Shown: positions 12,601 to 24,177 of the stretch, piece after piece
Position numbering within the stretch: position 1 is the first letter of the stretch
Layout: every line of letters starts with the position of its first letter
Source of the DNA: Delphinus delphis
Lineage: Eukaryota; Chordata; Mammalia; Artiodactyla; Delphinidae
DNA: 64,000 nucleotides
Reading direction: 5' to 3'
Assembly: GCF_949987515.2 (NCBI RefSeq)
Contig: NC_082691.1
Span: 35,462,417-35,526,416 of the forward strand
Notes under the pieces: generated by a model
The model's input: the letters and a program-made list of their open reading frames with translations, nothing else
Database searches by the model: none
What the model was told of the DNA's origin: nothing
Made by a program: the position numbers and the translations under genes

Positions 12601-14149
12601 TTAGTTATCTGTTGAATTTAATCTAAATTGAAATCAAACAAATTCCACTTGGAGGACTTAACTAGTTTTATTGCATGGTTGCCCTTGATGCCCTATCATT
12701 AGATTGCTTCATTTATATAACTTCCTAGTAAGAGCAAAGCAAATAATTCTCCCTGGATTAAAATTAAAATTAAGCAAATAATTCTCCCCACCTTCTCAGG
12801 TATAATATAAAATTATATTTTCTCATGTAAAATTGTATACCTAATTCAGGATAGAGACAGAGATATAGATATCCAGCTATCAGTTTTACTTTTTTTTTTT
12901 TAACTAATTTGTTTTTCACTTGTTTCATAATTTCTGTAATGTGGGTCATCGTTCTGCATCCTGGATAAAGTTATGTTGAACAAAAATAGTATCTTGAAAT
13001 ACTATAACAGACTCCTTATATAGTAAGGTACACTTAATTTTAGACTGTGATGCAATCAACTAATCTTATAATTACTTTTATTACAACAAAAATTAACAAA
13101 TGGCAAGGGTAAAGAGTGCAATTGTAGATGATGAAGTGTCATTGAATGCTTATGGCCGGATCTGCTAGCATAATGCAGTCTGCACTAACACTGAAAAATC
13201 CTTTTGAAAAGCATTCCCATTACATTATTAGAAATAAATTAACTTAGACACTTAAGCCTGAGATTTTATGTATGATCTGTGACCTTGATGTGTGACCTTG
13301 AGTAAGTCACTAAACCTGTCTGGACCGCTCGTTTCCCATCTTTTAAGATCCTTTGTGGTGCTATGACTTGGGGTAAAGTTAGCCAATAAAATAAGAGATT
13401 ATTTACTGCTTTTTTGTGCTTCTTTTACTCTTTTCTGTAAACTGTGATGACTAAACTCAAGCCGGGATCCCTTAAAGCCTCCTCAGAATTGCATAATTTT
13501 GTATACTTCCCATTACATGGGTCTGTTTTTTCTCATGTTAGTTTTCTCTAAGGAGTGTGGATTTTGGATACCCAGCAGAAGTATTTACACTGCAGGCCTG
13601 CTTGAGAGTGGAAAAACATTGTTGGATTCCCTTCCTACTCTACCTTCCCCCTCCCCAAATTTCTTAGAGGTACAATAGGAAGAAGCAATTTTATTGCACT
13701 TAGTTTTTCCAACCAAGTGAATGGACAGTTAGCTTGGAGAGCTCTGCTTATGGTCCTGAGGTCCCCTTGGGCTTTGTTGTGAATAAATAATGTCAATGTT
13801 TATAGATTTCAAAAAGATCCAAGGAACACAAAACTGCACTGCTTTCAAATTATTTCAAGAATGAGTTCTGGGTGAATGGACTTTCAGGGTGAATAATGGG
13901 TTAGTCAGGGAAGCAGGAGTAAGACATGCTGAATCTTTGATTTGGAGCTTGGAAGCACTGAGAGGCACGGAACTGGTCCAAACTGGAATGCCTTGAGCAT
14001 AACTTTGAAAGGTCTGAGATGGGATCAGTAAGAAAGAGTCCATATGAGGACAAGATCATCTAGACTTAGAACACAGAGAGGGGTGAGAAGTAGTCACTCA
14101 GAAGTTGCTTTTTAAGGCTTCTGAAAATTCTGCATGTATTTACATTTTA
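12601..14149. other. TMEM196: TMEM196 intron with a MIR remnant
   Basis: Mostly unique AT-rich sequence. A MIR core lies at about 13270-13350 on the + strand ('tgtgaccttgagtaagtcac', then 'cgtttcccatctttt'). No coding exon recognised. Confidence 0.6.
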
Positions 14150-14840
14150 TAAAGTTCTGAGTTTCTATCTGCTCATGGTTTTATGGTATGAAAATTATTC
14201 TGTTAGATCTATTTATATAGTATGTCAACACTTTGTCTGTTATATACTTTCTGAATATAATCCCAATTTTATTTTTTGCCTTTGAGAGTTATGGTATTTT
14301 TTACTAACAAAATTATAACTGTATGTGTTAGTATTTGTAAGTATTTTCCGTTTTGGTCTGTGACTTTGCTGCTATGTTTAGAAAATCCTTCCCACTTCTC
14401 TAAAATCATATAAATCTTTTACTTTATCATCTCCTACCACATTTTTTTTTATACATTTAAATGTTCAAACTGCTTTGTAGGCATTTGGTGTATGATGTTA
14501 GATGATGAAGATTAACAAATTGTCCCAATTACGTTTATTAAATAAATAGTTCTGATCTTTTCCCCATAAATTTGAAAGGTCATCTATATTATATACCAAA
14601 TTCTTATATATCTTTGTGGTCCCTTATCTGTCTTGCTGCATCATTGCTTGCTTTATAATCATTTTGTTCCCCTGTATGGAAAGTTCCCTGTGAAGGTAAA
14701 TTTTTATTACCTATTATTTTTATTTTTTTTTTTCATTTTATTTTTTTTTATTTTTTGTCTTTTACCTATTATTTTTAATCAAATTTTGTTGGTGCTTCCC
14801 ACAAGCATATTACTTATTTCAGATAATCCTTAGAGTATTT
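14150..14840 (-). mobile_element. Probable old L1 fragment
   Basis: Reversed L1-like text ('tttgctgctatgtttagaaa', 'ccttcccacttctctaaaat', 'catttggtgtatgatgtt'). It includes a T-rich low-complexity patch at about 14716-14762. Strongly diverged, so this is a tentative call. Confidence 0.5.
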
Positions 14841-15765
14841 TGATGTGTATATTTTAAAATCTATTCATGTGTAAAATACTCAGTTAAAACCACTTATATT
14901 ATTAGTTCTGACTTGAGATAGCAACGTTTAAAAGAAAAATCAAATGAAAACAAGCTTAACCATATTCAGTTTTCTTTGCTAATCTGAAAGCCCTTATTAA
15001 TGAGTTTATTATTTTACTTATATGGTTTACTTCCAGCAAAAATATGCACAAATGGCCCTAAACGTTTCTCTCCAAATTAAACAATTTACCCCTTTCTGAT
15101 AACCAAAATGTGTAATAGTGTGGAACTGGTAGACGATTTCATGCAGCTGCTTTTGCAAAGCAATTATGTCACCAGTGTACTTATTTACAAGCAATTACAT
15201 ACCACTGATAGCTTCATCCTGTTGTGTTCTTCTGACATTTCTGGTAGAATGAGGAGGCAGCTATTTTACCTGACACAGTTTGAGAGGTACAAAGAATATC
15301 TCTACACAAAAAACACCTCCCTGTCTGATGCCTTCTCTTCCTCTAGCAGAGCCCACTGATTTCTAATTACTTAGTATGAAGGAATGTACCATACAGCCAT
15401 ACTAAAGAATGTATCATACCGGTTTTCTCCCGAGAAAATAGGAAGGGATAAGAAGACAGTGAAAGTAGACAGGAGGAACAAAACTCTAAATTAATCTACT
15501 TCATCCTTTTGCCTGGCGGTAAAACAGGTTCAAGTTGTGCTTAAATTCCACAATCACCTATATCAACTTTGCACAAAACTTTCATTAGAGTTTGCATTTT
15601 TATCCCTTACTATTCTAAAATCAGGTATTTTCCTTTTCAGCTTTTGATGGGAATGTAAAATTTTCAAGTTTCCCTGGAGAAAGTGTCATGAGTGAACTGT
15701 AAACTAAAAACTAGGAGTTCTCTTATCTTTGGATATGAAATAATTGTTATTCTTTTCCTTTTCAG
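14841..15765. other. TMEM196: TMEM196 intron directly before an exon
   Basis: No repeat or RNA gene recognised. The end (15741-15765) is the polypyrimidine tract and AG acceptor 'ttattcttttccttttcag' for the exon at 15766. Confidence 0.6.
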
Positions 15766-15822
15766 TTTCTTCTTTGTGGCATATGTGGAATATTGTGCGC
15801 CAAAAAAAAATCTGGACTTGTC
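15766..15822 (+). CDS. TMEM196: TMEM196 internal exon (first one in window)
   Basis: A 57-bp, phase 0-0 exon encoding [19 protein letters not shown], which matches my memory of human transmembrane protein 196 just after its '…WSGVC' segment. It is bounded by a strong acceptor (ccttttcag) and the donor gtaagt at 15823. The residues form the end of a hydrophobic membrane segment followed by a basic KKK turn, consistent with a small four-span membrane protein. Earlier exons (about 55 N-terminal residues, including the start codon) were not found and should lie left of the window. The lysines are coded by an uninterrupted run of nine A. TMEM196 is a poorly characterised membrane protein. I recall reports of it as a methylation-silenced tumour suppressor in lung cancer, and nothing in the sequence tests that. 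Confidence 0.95.
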
Positions 15823-16904
15823 GTAAGTTTTTGCCTTGTTTGTATTGTGCATTGAAGTGTTTGAAATGTAAGAATTCAAAAAGGGAAATGATGACTAGCC
15901 AACTTTCATATCCTGAATGTTACTCATTTAGGATAAAAAGAAGACTGACAAATAAATCCTGGCTTTTTTCTTTTCAAAGAAAACCATCAAGATTATTATA
16001 GACTATGACAAAAGAAAGGAGAAGCTTTGATATACTCTTTAAATACATGAATCTGCAACCCTTAATGACCGCTGTGATGGCAGTCTCCACTTTTCGTTTA
16101 TAGATTCCCAGACACTCACAAGAATCCTTCACTGAGCTGAAAAAGACAGAGCTTGAGTTCATGGGAAATTTAACTGTTTAGATATGGAACTGGGCCTAAA
16201 GATTACTAGCCTTGACTGTGAAGTTAATTTTGCAAAGCAGCAAAACAGCTGTGTTGTTATAGTTGTAGTTAATTCCCAAAGTTTTTTTATTTTATTTTAT
16301 TTTATGACTGTGAATGCAAATGTAAGCGTTCTCAGAAGTTTTATGGTACTGCTGTGGGTTTTGGGGGTTGTGGAATACACTCCCAGTTCACTCTGATATT
16401 GGCTGGAGGAGGATTTCTGTGTGCTGCAGTGTGGATTCCCTACTGTCTTTCATGACATTTTTTGAGAGTTAGAAAGTAGGAAAAAGCATGTTTATTTTTT
16501 TGAGGACAATAGGAAATATCACAGACCTTTATAAGTTGGCAAAATATATTGTACAGGGACCCTAGAAAGTGGTCTTTGAGACTGAAAAAAGGAGAAGGGG
16601 ACCAGGATACCAGGGAAGGGGAAGTATTGCAGTCATTTGTTCAACTCCTTTTTCTAATCACAGTTTTCTTTGTGAGAATACCTATTGCGACAAAAAGGGT
16701 GAAGCCCCCATTGCTTTAGATATGTGAGATGTAATTTTAAAAAATTACATTAAGGGAAACCTTTGGATAAAAATTTTTTTGGAGGCTTGTAATTTGCATT
16801 TGTGATTCTCCCATCACTCTTTACTGTGGTTTGCTTTCTTTCTACGCTTTTCCTCTAGCAAAACTCTTCATGGCTATATAGTAACAATTTCTTGGAACAT
16901 GGAT
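15823..16904. other. TMEM196: TMEM196 intron between exons
   Basis: Starts with the gtaagt donor. (TTTTA)n-like T-rich DNA lies near 16280-16305. No other feature recognised. Confidence 0.6.
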
Positions 16905-17051
16905 GAAAGAAAAGGAAAGGAATAAAGGAGAGAAGGAACAAAAGAAGGAAAGAAGGAAAGAAAGGGGGAGGGAGGGAGGGGAAGTAATGAAAAGGGAGGG
17001 AGAGGAGAGGGAGAAAGGAGGAAGGGCGAGGGGTGGGCCGGGGAGGGGAGA
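16905..17051. repeat. Purine-rich (GGAA/GGGA) tract
   Basis: About 150 bp almost entirely purine on the + strand (ggaaagg, gaagg, ggagggaggg, ggggaggggagac). It ends at a MaLR LTR, and further purine repeat (agaagaagggaagggaaggg) follows that LTR at 17401-17420. The antisense pyrimidine frames here are low-complexity and not genes. It could form triplex or G-quadruplex structure. Confidence 0.9.
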
Positions 17052-17054
17052 CAT

Positions 17055-17402
17055 CTAAGTCAGTCTGGGCTGCTGTAACAAGGTACCATAGACTGGGTGG
17101 CTTACAAACAACAGAAATTTATTTCTCACAGTTCTGGAGGCTGGAAGTCCCAGATCAGGGTGCCAGCATAGTTGGATTCTAATAAGACTCTCTTCTGGGT
17201 TGCAAATTTCTGGCTGTGTTCTCACGTGGCAAAAGAGGGAAGCGGGCTGTCTAGAATCCCTTATAAAAACAGGGACCCCGTTCATGAGGGCTCCATTCTC
17301 ATGACCTAATTATCTCCCAAAGGCTCTGCCTCCAGATACTATAATATTGGGGATTAGGCTTCAAATATGAATTTTGGAGGGACACAAACATTCAGTTCAT
17401 AG
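17055..17402 (-). mobile_element. MaLR-type solo LTR (MST/MLT1-like)
   Basis: Clear reversed MaLR LTR: 'cagtctgggctgctgtaac', 'ccatagactgggtggctta', 'tctcacagttctggaggctg', 'catgagggctccattctcat', 'gaattttggagggacacaa', ending 'cattcagttcatag'. Old non-coding LTR with no internal retroviral sequence next to it. Confidence 0.9.
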
Positions 17403-17420
17403 AAGAAGGGAAGGGAAGGG

Positions 17421-18995
17421 ATTTTTTTAAAGGCCACTAGCGTCTTTTCTGTTTTCCTAATTCTCTTATAAGTTATAAAAAAAAAATTTATAAGATCTAA
17501 GCTTTTTAGAAACTACCATCCACTTTATCCTCCTGTACCATCTGAGGTTCCCATAGATGACATTAACTGTCTAAGATTCTCTACCCTTTAATAAAATTAT
17601 GTGAAAATTTCTCCACTCCAAATAACTCTAAAGTCTAGAATCTCTAGTCTGGTAAGATTTAACAATAGTATATGGTTATAAACTTGGTACAGATTTTAAC
17701 GTTTTAATTCCTGAGTGAGAATGTTCTGTCTGCACATGTTAATGAAGTGTCATGCCTTTAAGGAATTAATGGCAATAACATCAGGAGAGATAGTGTTTTC
17801 CTGTAATAGTCTATTAAATTTGTTATTTATTTTATTAATTAACAGTAATTCATTATTTGAAGGCTAGAATGTAATATCTTTCCATATTTTCTGGGAATGA
17901 GTAAACACCAAAATATATTTCCAAGAAACAGCATGTCATTTGAATATACTTTAGAAGGAAATATAACTGATTGATTCTATTTGACATTGGGAGCTACAAT
18001 TTCCCACTTGGGGTGATTCGTTGATTTGGTAATTGACATTCAATGCTATATTTCATCAACCATTAGAAGATTATACTCATCCATCACTGGGTTTTCAGTT
18101 TTGGTGATAAGTACAGAAAGAGAGACACAATCAGGAATGCTGAATTAAGTTAGAGAAAGAAAACAAACTACCTGTAGTTCATTCTGCCCATTGTTCTATT
18201 TCATACATCCATGGCCTTACCCTTTGCTGGGAACTACATGCACTTAGCCTAGATGAACTGTTGTCAAGGAGGCCTTATCTGAAACCCCTGGTTGGGCTAC
18301 ATTCCCCTGCTCCGTACTCCAAGGGCTACCTTTCATCCTTCTTTCTTAATATTTGCCATAATATGTTGGAACGTTGGATCTTCTCTCACACAAGGCTGCA
18401 GTGTTCTCAAGGGGAATAACTATGAGCTGTTCTTTTTTTTGTAATGACAACTGCTGCCTCACTCATGGCCTAACAGATGCTAGGTGCTCATTAAGTGTTT
18501 GCTAAAGTCAACTAACTGTCAACAGAAAATAATACCTAATAAAGTAAAATTAAATGCTAAAGTAAGTTATATAGCTGTTTTGCCCTGTGGACTTATGCCA
18601 AAGGAGATCAGTCAAGTCCAGGAATGCTTTCTGAGGAAGTTAGGACTAGATTTGTGTCAGTCTTCCATCTAGGGAACCAAGAAAGAAGCAAAATAATTTC
18701 CAGGAAATGAAAATATTATTGAAATGGGAATGAACAAGCTATACTGAGGGACAAGGGAGGTGAATAGAGTGGAGACAGTGTTCCAGAGAAAAATGGAAAT
18801 AGGGTTGAATAATTAAATTAGTATCACACTATAAAGTATCATCAAAGCTCATGGAGAATTTAGACTAGATACAAATACAGAATAAAATTATTAAAGCTAT
18901 TGGAATATTAAATTAAATGTATTAAACATTTACTGCACAAAAGGCATTGTGTTGTGCTTGGTTCTGCCAGAGATCCTATGATATTTAGGTTGAAT
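17421..18995. other. TMEM196: TMEM196 intron, MIR/L2-like scraps
   Basis: Unique AT-rich DNA with possible MIR-like (18430-18510, 'aacagatgctaggtgctcat') and L2-like (about 18920-18995, 'acatttactgcacaaaaggc') remnants. No coding sequence recognised. Confidence 0.45.
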
Positions 18996-19040
18996 AAAAA
19001 CCCCTAGCTCAAAAAAAAAAAAAAAAAAAAACCCTAGCTC
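18996..19040 (+). mobile_element. Poly(A)-only insertion with target-site duplication
   Basis: A pure run of at least 20 A (19011-19030) sits between two near-identical 15-mers, aaaaacccctagctc (18996-19010) and aaaaaaccctagctc (19026-19040). The repeat begins with A-rich sequence, as expected for cutting by the L1 endonuclease (TTTT/A). No element body is present, so only the tail appears to have been copied in. A chance tandem copy with later A expansion is the alternative. Confidence 0.65.
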
Positions 19041-19835
19041 TATTAACAGAGACTCAGATCAAGGGAAGAGTAGGATCAAAAGCAAAGCTACATCCTGCAT
19101 TTCTCCATAGCAGTCAACCAAACAGTGGTTTTGGACTATCTATTGTGTGGTGTCACAGAGTAACAAAAGATTTGTAACATAAAGCACCAGTTCATAGAGG
19201 GTCCCTAAACTATCTCTTGGGAAAATAGATACTAAAACAATAAAATTCTTATAAATGAAAAAAAAAAAAGGAGTTAACTAAATTCCCTAAGCTCACACAG
19301 CTAGAGAAGTACGGGGAGGTTTGAAGCTCATTGGAACTAATGACATTTCAGGGAGAAGACATTTAAATATTGGGGGGCGGGGGTGGGAATTAACAGAGAA
19401 ACCGTAATTTGAGTCAAAAAATCTGGATTCAATTCTTAAATTTGAGTGTTAACTGCTCATCATTCATTTTCCAAATGTATATCACCTCTCAGAGGATAGC
19501 TTGGTGGGTTAATTGAAATGCATAGTAGCACGCAATAGATATTAAATATTATTTAAATCTGAATCTACCTAGAAGATAAATTTTGCTTACTTCAGAGTTT
19601 TCATAAGATGTATCCCTGGCCTTTATATAGTCAACTATTAATTCCTGAAACACTGTGGTCTACTCCCTCTCCATTGAGTCAGAGTGCAGGGAATCTTGGT
19701 GAAAAGAGAGCCCCTGTCCTCTAAGAAGCACCAAAAGCACCTTCTCTTTATTGTAACTCAGCCATCCTTGACGTGCAGCAGGTCGGTGCAGTGTGTTCCA
19801 GTCAGCTTTAACTCCCCCTCTCTTTTTCGTATCAG
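19041..19835. other. TMEM196: TMEM196 intron before the main exon
   Basis: Contains weak MIR-like text (about 19270-19330, 'ctcacacagctagagaagt'). It ends with the acceptor 'ctctttttcgtatcag' for the exon at 19836. Confidence 0.55.
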
Positions 19836-20090
19836 ATGATCCTCTTTTCTGCCTGCTGCATCTGTGGACTCATTGGGGGCATCTTGAATTTTCAGTTCCT
19901 TCGGGCAGTGACAAAGAAGACCTCTTCCCTCTATCCCCTGCATCTCGCGTCCATGTCTCTTGCGTGCATTGGGATCGGGGGCTGCACCCTCTCTTCGTGG
20001 CTCACTTGTCGACTAGCCAGCTATGAACAGAGGAGGATGTTCTCAGAGAGGGAGCATTCTCTGCATCACTCTCATGAAATGGCTGAGAAA
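19836..20090 (+). CDS. TMEM196: TMEM196 exon with the last two membrane spans
   Basis: A 255-bp, phase 0-0 exon coding 85 residues from [15 protein letters not shown] to HHSHEMAEK, matching my memory of human TMEM196 nearly throughout. Two hydrophobic segments are visible: [17 protein letters not shown] at the start, and [13 protein letters not shown] followed by CTLSSWLTC in the middle. A charged tail ([23 protein letters not shown]), presumably cytoplasmic, follows. The acceptor is tatcag and the donor AAA|gtgagt. The ATG at the first base is the codon after GTC of the previous exon, not the translation start. The next exon may be either the 74-bp cassette at 21246 or the terminal exon at 24118, and this choice sets the C-terminus. 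Confidence 0.97.
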
Positions 20091-21245
20091 GTGAGTTTTG
20101 TACCTCTGCCTCTCATTGCTATCACATGAAGACTGCAGTCAAATCTAGGTGAATCAACTTGCAGCTTTAGATGAGAATTTAAGGAATTGGATTTTATAAA
20201 AATTTGGCCCTATTGGACTAAGAATAGGAATTTTAAATTATTTTTTCCCTGTAATTCTGGGCACACCTATTTTTGACATAATTTTCTCTATCTATATAAA
20301 AACACAGCTCCTAAAATAGAACTAATAAAATATTGAATGTCTTATAAATATGGATTTTTAACGTATTGTACTGAGGAAAAACATAAACTAAAAACACTCT
20401 CAACTCAATAATATCAGTTTTAGAAATCCGATGGCTTCTCCTTTCTAACTCACCCCTTGTGCTTGTAAGTAGATGCATTTGATTATGTAAATTAGATTTT
20501 CACGCATAAAGGGGCCTTTTAATAAGGCAACAAAAAGCCCTGCCTATCAGTGCAGATATTACAATACACATAAAGCTTCATTTAATTCTCATCTAAGCTT
20601 CATGCATATTTGGGTAGCTTTGCCTGTATTTTAAATAATGTTCCTTGCATAATTGTTTCATGATACCCATTCAAACAAGAAGTTACATTTATTGCATCAA
20701 AGGACAAATGATATAGTGAGCTGTCTGTGTTTCTTCTACATTTTGCCCATATTTCTTAATTCAGCTCCTGCTACTGGATCCGTTAAGGAAAAGATAAAAC
20801 ATTTGTAAAATAAACTCACTAAGATAATGGCCACATCACATTTTACTTGATATCATGGAAATAAAATTGCATAACAACAGAATAGAAGAAAGAATAGCAC
20901 GAGTTACAATTGCATACTTCTTTATAATGTGATTTTGAGGAAAAATATTCTGTAGTTTATGTGTTTCCCTTTCATATACAATTTATACACTCAAATAAGG
21001 AGAGTAGATGCTCTTAAATTGTTCCCAGAAAGCAATTTTAAACAGATCTACATGTATCCTTCAAAAAAGAATTAATAGTCCAAATAGCAGGACTGGTAAT
21101 TTAAAGAAATGGATTGTTAAAAATAGGTTATCATTATATATTTGGATAATGGCTCTTTTGTGCTCTATTTTTATATTAGTGTGATTTAGGTTTCTGTGTC
21201 TATGCTTGTGCAATATTTATTGTATGATTGTTATATTTATATTAG
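20091..21245. other. TMEM196: TMEM196 intron
   Basis: Unique AT-rich DNA with no recognised repeat. It ends in 'gttatatttatattag', a weak pyrimidine tract before the cassette exon, which fits optional splicing. Confidence 0.6.
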
Positions 21246-21319
21246 AGATTGAGGGCTATTGAAATAACCGACTTGCCCAGCTGCCCGGTGGTGCACCCGA
21301 CACCAGAGTTACCTACAAG
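21246..21319 (+). CDS. TMEM196: TMEM196 alternative cassette exon
   Basis: A 74-bp candidate exon with acceptor tattag and donor AAG|gtacgc. Read in phase after the 85-residue exon it codes RLRAIEITDLPSCPVVHPTP then ELPT and an incomplete AG codon. Because 74 is not a multiple of three, splicing to the exon at 24118 gives AG|G AAA TGA, so the protein ends …PTRK and does not use the terminal frame. I recall a human TMEM196 isoform with this kind of tail. No transcript evidence is available here. The long clean frame and proper splice signals support it. Confidence 0.8.
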
Positions 21320-23490
21320 GTACGCTGATTTCTAGGGAGTTACCATGTTGTAATGTCACTGCAGGAAGCACTGCCTCTTCTAGGAAGCCATGATGTCAGC
21401 AGATCAGTCTGGACTGATGCTGTGATATTGTTCCTCAAAGTATTGCTTTTGTGAGAACTACTTTGAGGACCTGATATAAACCAACATGGCAAAGTCTTGC
21501 AGCTTGAAAGTTGGTTGAGTATTTAAAATATTCAGCCTGCCTGTGAGCATCCAAACACATTTCTGCTTGGATGATTTGTGACTCCTTTATTCTCTGCTAC
21601 ATCATGATTCTGACTCGATATCATCATTCACAGACCAGAGTTTTGTTTTTAATAATACATGTGTCTGATAAAGGCAAACTTTGTATTGCTCTCATGCTAA
21701 AGCTGCATGAGTAGATAACTTAAGTTTGACACTAATACAGTAAAAATTCTGTATAAAAGCTTTCTTCTTATAAACCTATCTGATATGATACATTTCAAAT
21801 TTATTTCCCATATTTTATACTTCTGAAAATAAATAGTCACCATTCTTGCTTTGGTTAAAAAATATAATAAGAAATACAGGGAGTCACACAGATATTATGG
21901 CCCAATTGCAGAAAGTATATCCACTTGCAAACAGTCACAGTTGGTCCTGCCCAAATTTAAAGTATAATCTTTTGCTAAATTGGACATGCCTATCTGCAAA
22001 TAAACTGAAGATACTTGACCACTTAAAAACTAATTTTCACTGTTTTTTCCTACCAGTGATTTTTCTGTGTCCATATTAGGGTGACTTTAGTTAAGAAAAT
22101 TCTTTCTTTCGGTAAGGTTTTTAAAAACTGGATTTTTTTCTTAATCCCACAATAAAAGTTTATACCTTAATTTTTTATGATTATTTTTAAGCTACTTTTT
22201 GAATGCAGAGTTATTTTAGGAGAAGTAAAGGCATCTATGAATCTTCTATAAATTCCTTAGAAAATTGTTTTTGTCCTACTAGAAGGAATAGAAATAGATG
22301 GATGAGTAAATTTTATTAAAGATCATTTTGGAGAGATCATTTCTATTTTTCTTGCCACCAGTAGTGAGTTTTTAAATGAACCTCAAATCAGGTATCTTAT
22401 CAATAAACTTACCCTCAGCCGAATAACCCCAATGTATTATCGGACCTAATTTCACAGTATATATCTAGCAGAGACAGCCTCTCAGTTATAGTGAACCATT
22501 GCCAGACCGTAGAGGCTGGCTATTGGCGCCCAAAGAACTTCTCCACTTTTTGTCAGAGCTTTTACCCTAAACTGGTATGAGATTTTAGGCCTTAGGTAAT
22601 TCCTCAGCACCTTATTAGGGTAGGTATAGTGGATACCCACATACAACACTACCCTTATGGCCTGGAAGGGGCAAGGCACTTTGCATGGAGAGATGGGTCT
22701 TGATGTGAGAAGAGGAAGAGTCTTCTTTGCATATTGTCTTCTTCCTCAGCATTTTCTTGACGGTAGCTCTACCCCGTGTTCTAAAAGACACCAAAGTTTT
22801 CAAAAGCAAAGTTCCAAAATCAGACCAATTCCTACCTTCCAGTCCCTCACTGATTCTCCTAAGCAACTTTCAAAACCACCAAATCCAAGAAGTAAGCATC
22901 TGTATTTTACTCCATCTCCTATATTGAGTTTTCAAAGAGAAGATACTAAAAATGAGGCATGTGATATCTTTTCATTTCTGAAATAAAGATTTGGAAGAAT
23001 TTCTAAAGTTTACAGAAGCAAACACATTACTTTTAATTCACCCAAACAGAAAGTAGATATACCTGATAGGCTTAAGATCATTGAGAAAATAATTTATTTC
23101 AATTGGAGTCCTCTTTACAGCTCTTTTGCAAATAGGCTTGTTCAAGTGGGGAAAGATGTTTTCATCTATTTTTAGATAGTTTTGCCTAAATATTATTTAT
23201 AATATGGTGCACTAACCATTATAAATGTGAATGGGCCTCACATGTCCTCATTACCTTTTATTGTGTAGGGAAGAGTTTAACGTTTAACAAAACATATGAA
23301 TTCAAAGCATCTGAATTTTTCTTAAATTAACATATTTTCTAAAATTGCAAGTGAAACTTTTTATGTAAGTTCATTCTTGATATCGAAATTTCTGTTGCCT
23401 TCCCATGTAGTTTTCCTTATTAACTACTTAGTAATTGATCTCTTAAAAAACATGTTAAGAGCTTTTTTTCTAATTTTTATTTTTTAAATT
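21320..23490. other. TMEM196: TMEM196 intron
   Basis: Mostly unique AT-rich sequence. A somewhat GC-richer patch at 22470-22900 contains overlapping short open frames on both strands with no recognisable domain. I do not call a gene there. Confidence 0.5.
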
Positions 23491-23499
23491 TATTTTGTG

Positions 23500-23572
23500 T
23501 GTGGTTTTTTTTTAACATCTTTATTGGAGTATAATTGCTTTACAATGGTGTGTTAGTTTCAGCTTTTACAGT
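23500..23572 (-). mobile_element. Short L1 3'-end fragment
   Basis: 'aacatctttattggagtata' followed by 'attgctttacaatggtgtgt' and 'tagtttcagctttta' is the reversed extreme 3' end of a cetartiodactyl-type L1, severely 5'-truncated. Confidence 0.8.
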
Positions 23573-24117
23573 TTGTTTTTTACTGTATGAGTGAAGTGTC
23601 GTGAAAAGCAATCTGTCCAACTATGAATTATTAGTGATCTTCAGTTACAGATAGGCAATCCCCTGGTGGACATTTTTCAGTTCTTCACGAAAAGCCCACA
23701 CATTTTTCTATAGAGCAAAGGTAACCCCTAGAATCTGTTGGCATTTTGTTGACATGCTCAACAGAGGAACCTATACATTGAAAAAGTTAAGTATTTAACC
23801 ATCTTCTTTCTAGGTCAGGTCTTTCCAAAACAGAGTTGAGGGCCGAGAGGGGAGACTAAGGGGGCTGGGGAGAGATTGAACTGTTGCTGTGGGTAGAAGA
23901 CTTTGGTCTAACAGACTGTCACTTCAGTGTTTCATGGGTTCCAAGATTCCATGAAATTTCATTTCCTCAAATTCAGCAACAGCACTAATCCTTGTCCTTC
24001 CCCAAAAGTCAGCAAGTTTTTCAATGACTTGAAATTTCTGTTTTGTAAACCCATTAATCAAATTAATGCCTTACTCTGAAAGTGAATTTTAATTAATTCA
24101 TGTTATTTTCCTAACAG
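23573..24117. other. TMEM196: TMEM196 last intron, right part
   Basis: No repeat or RNA gene recognised. Ends with 'gttattttcctaacag', the acceptor of the terminal exon. Confidence 0.55.
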
Positions 24118-24177
24118 GAAATGACAGACAACATGAGCAATGGAGGACCACAGCTGATATTTAATGGAAGAGTATAA
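24118..24177 (+). CDS. TMEM196: TMEM196 terminal coding exon
   Basis: Joined directly to the exon ending at 20090 (phase 0) it codes EMTDNMSNGGPQLIFNGRV followed by TAA at 24175-24177. This matches my memory of the human C-terminus, giving a protein of about 178 residues once the missing N-terminal part is added. When the cassette exon is included, the frame shifts and translation stops at the TGA beginning one base into the ATG codon of this exon. The acceptor is tcctaacag. The 3' UTR follows. Confidence 0.96.
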   Translation, partial: EMTDNMSNGGPQLIFNGRV

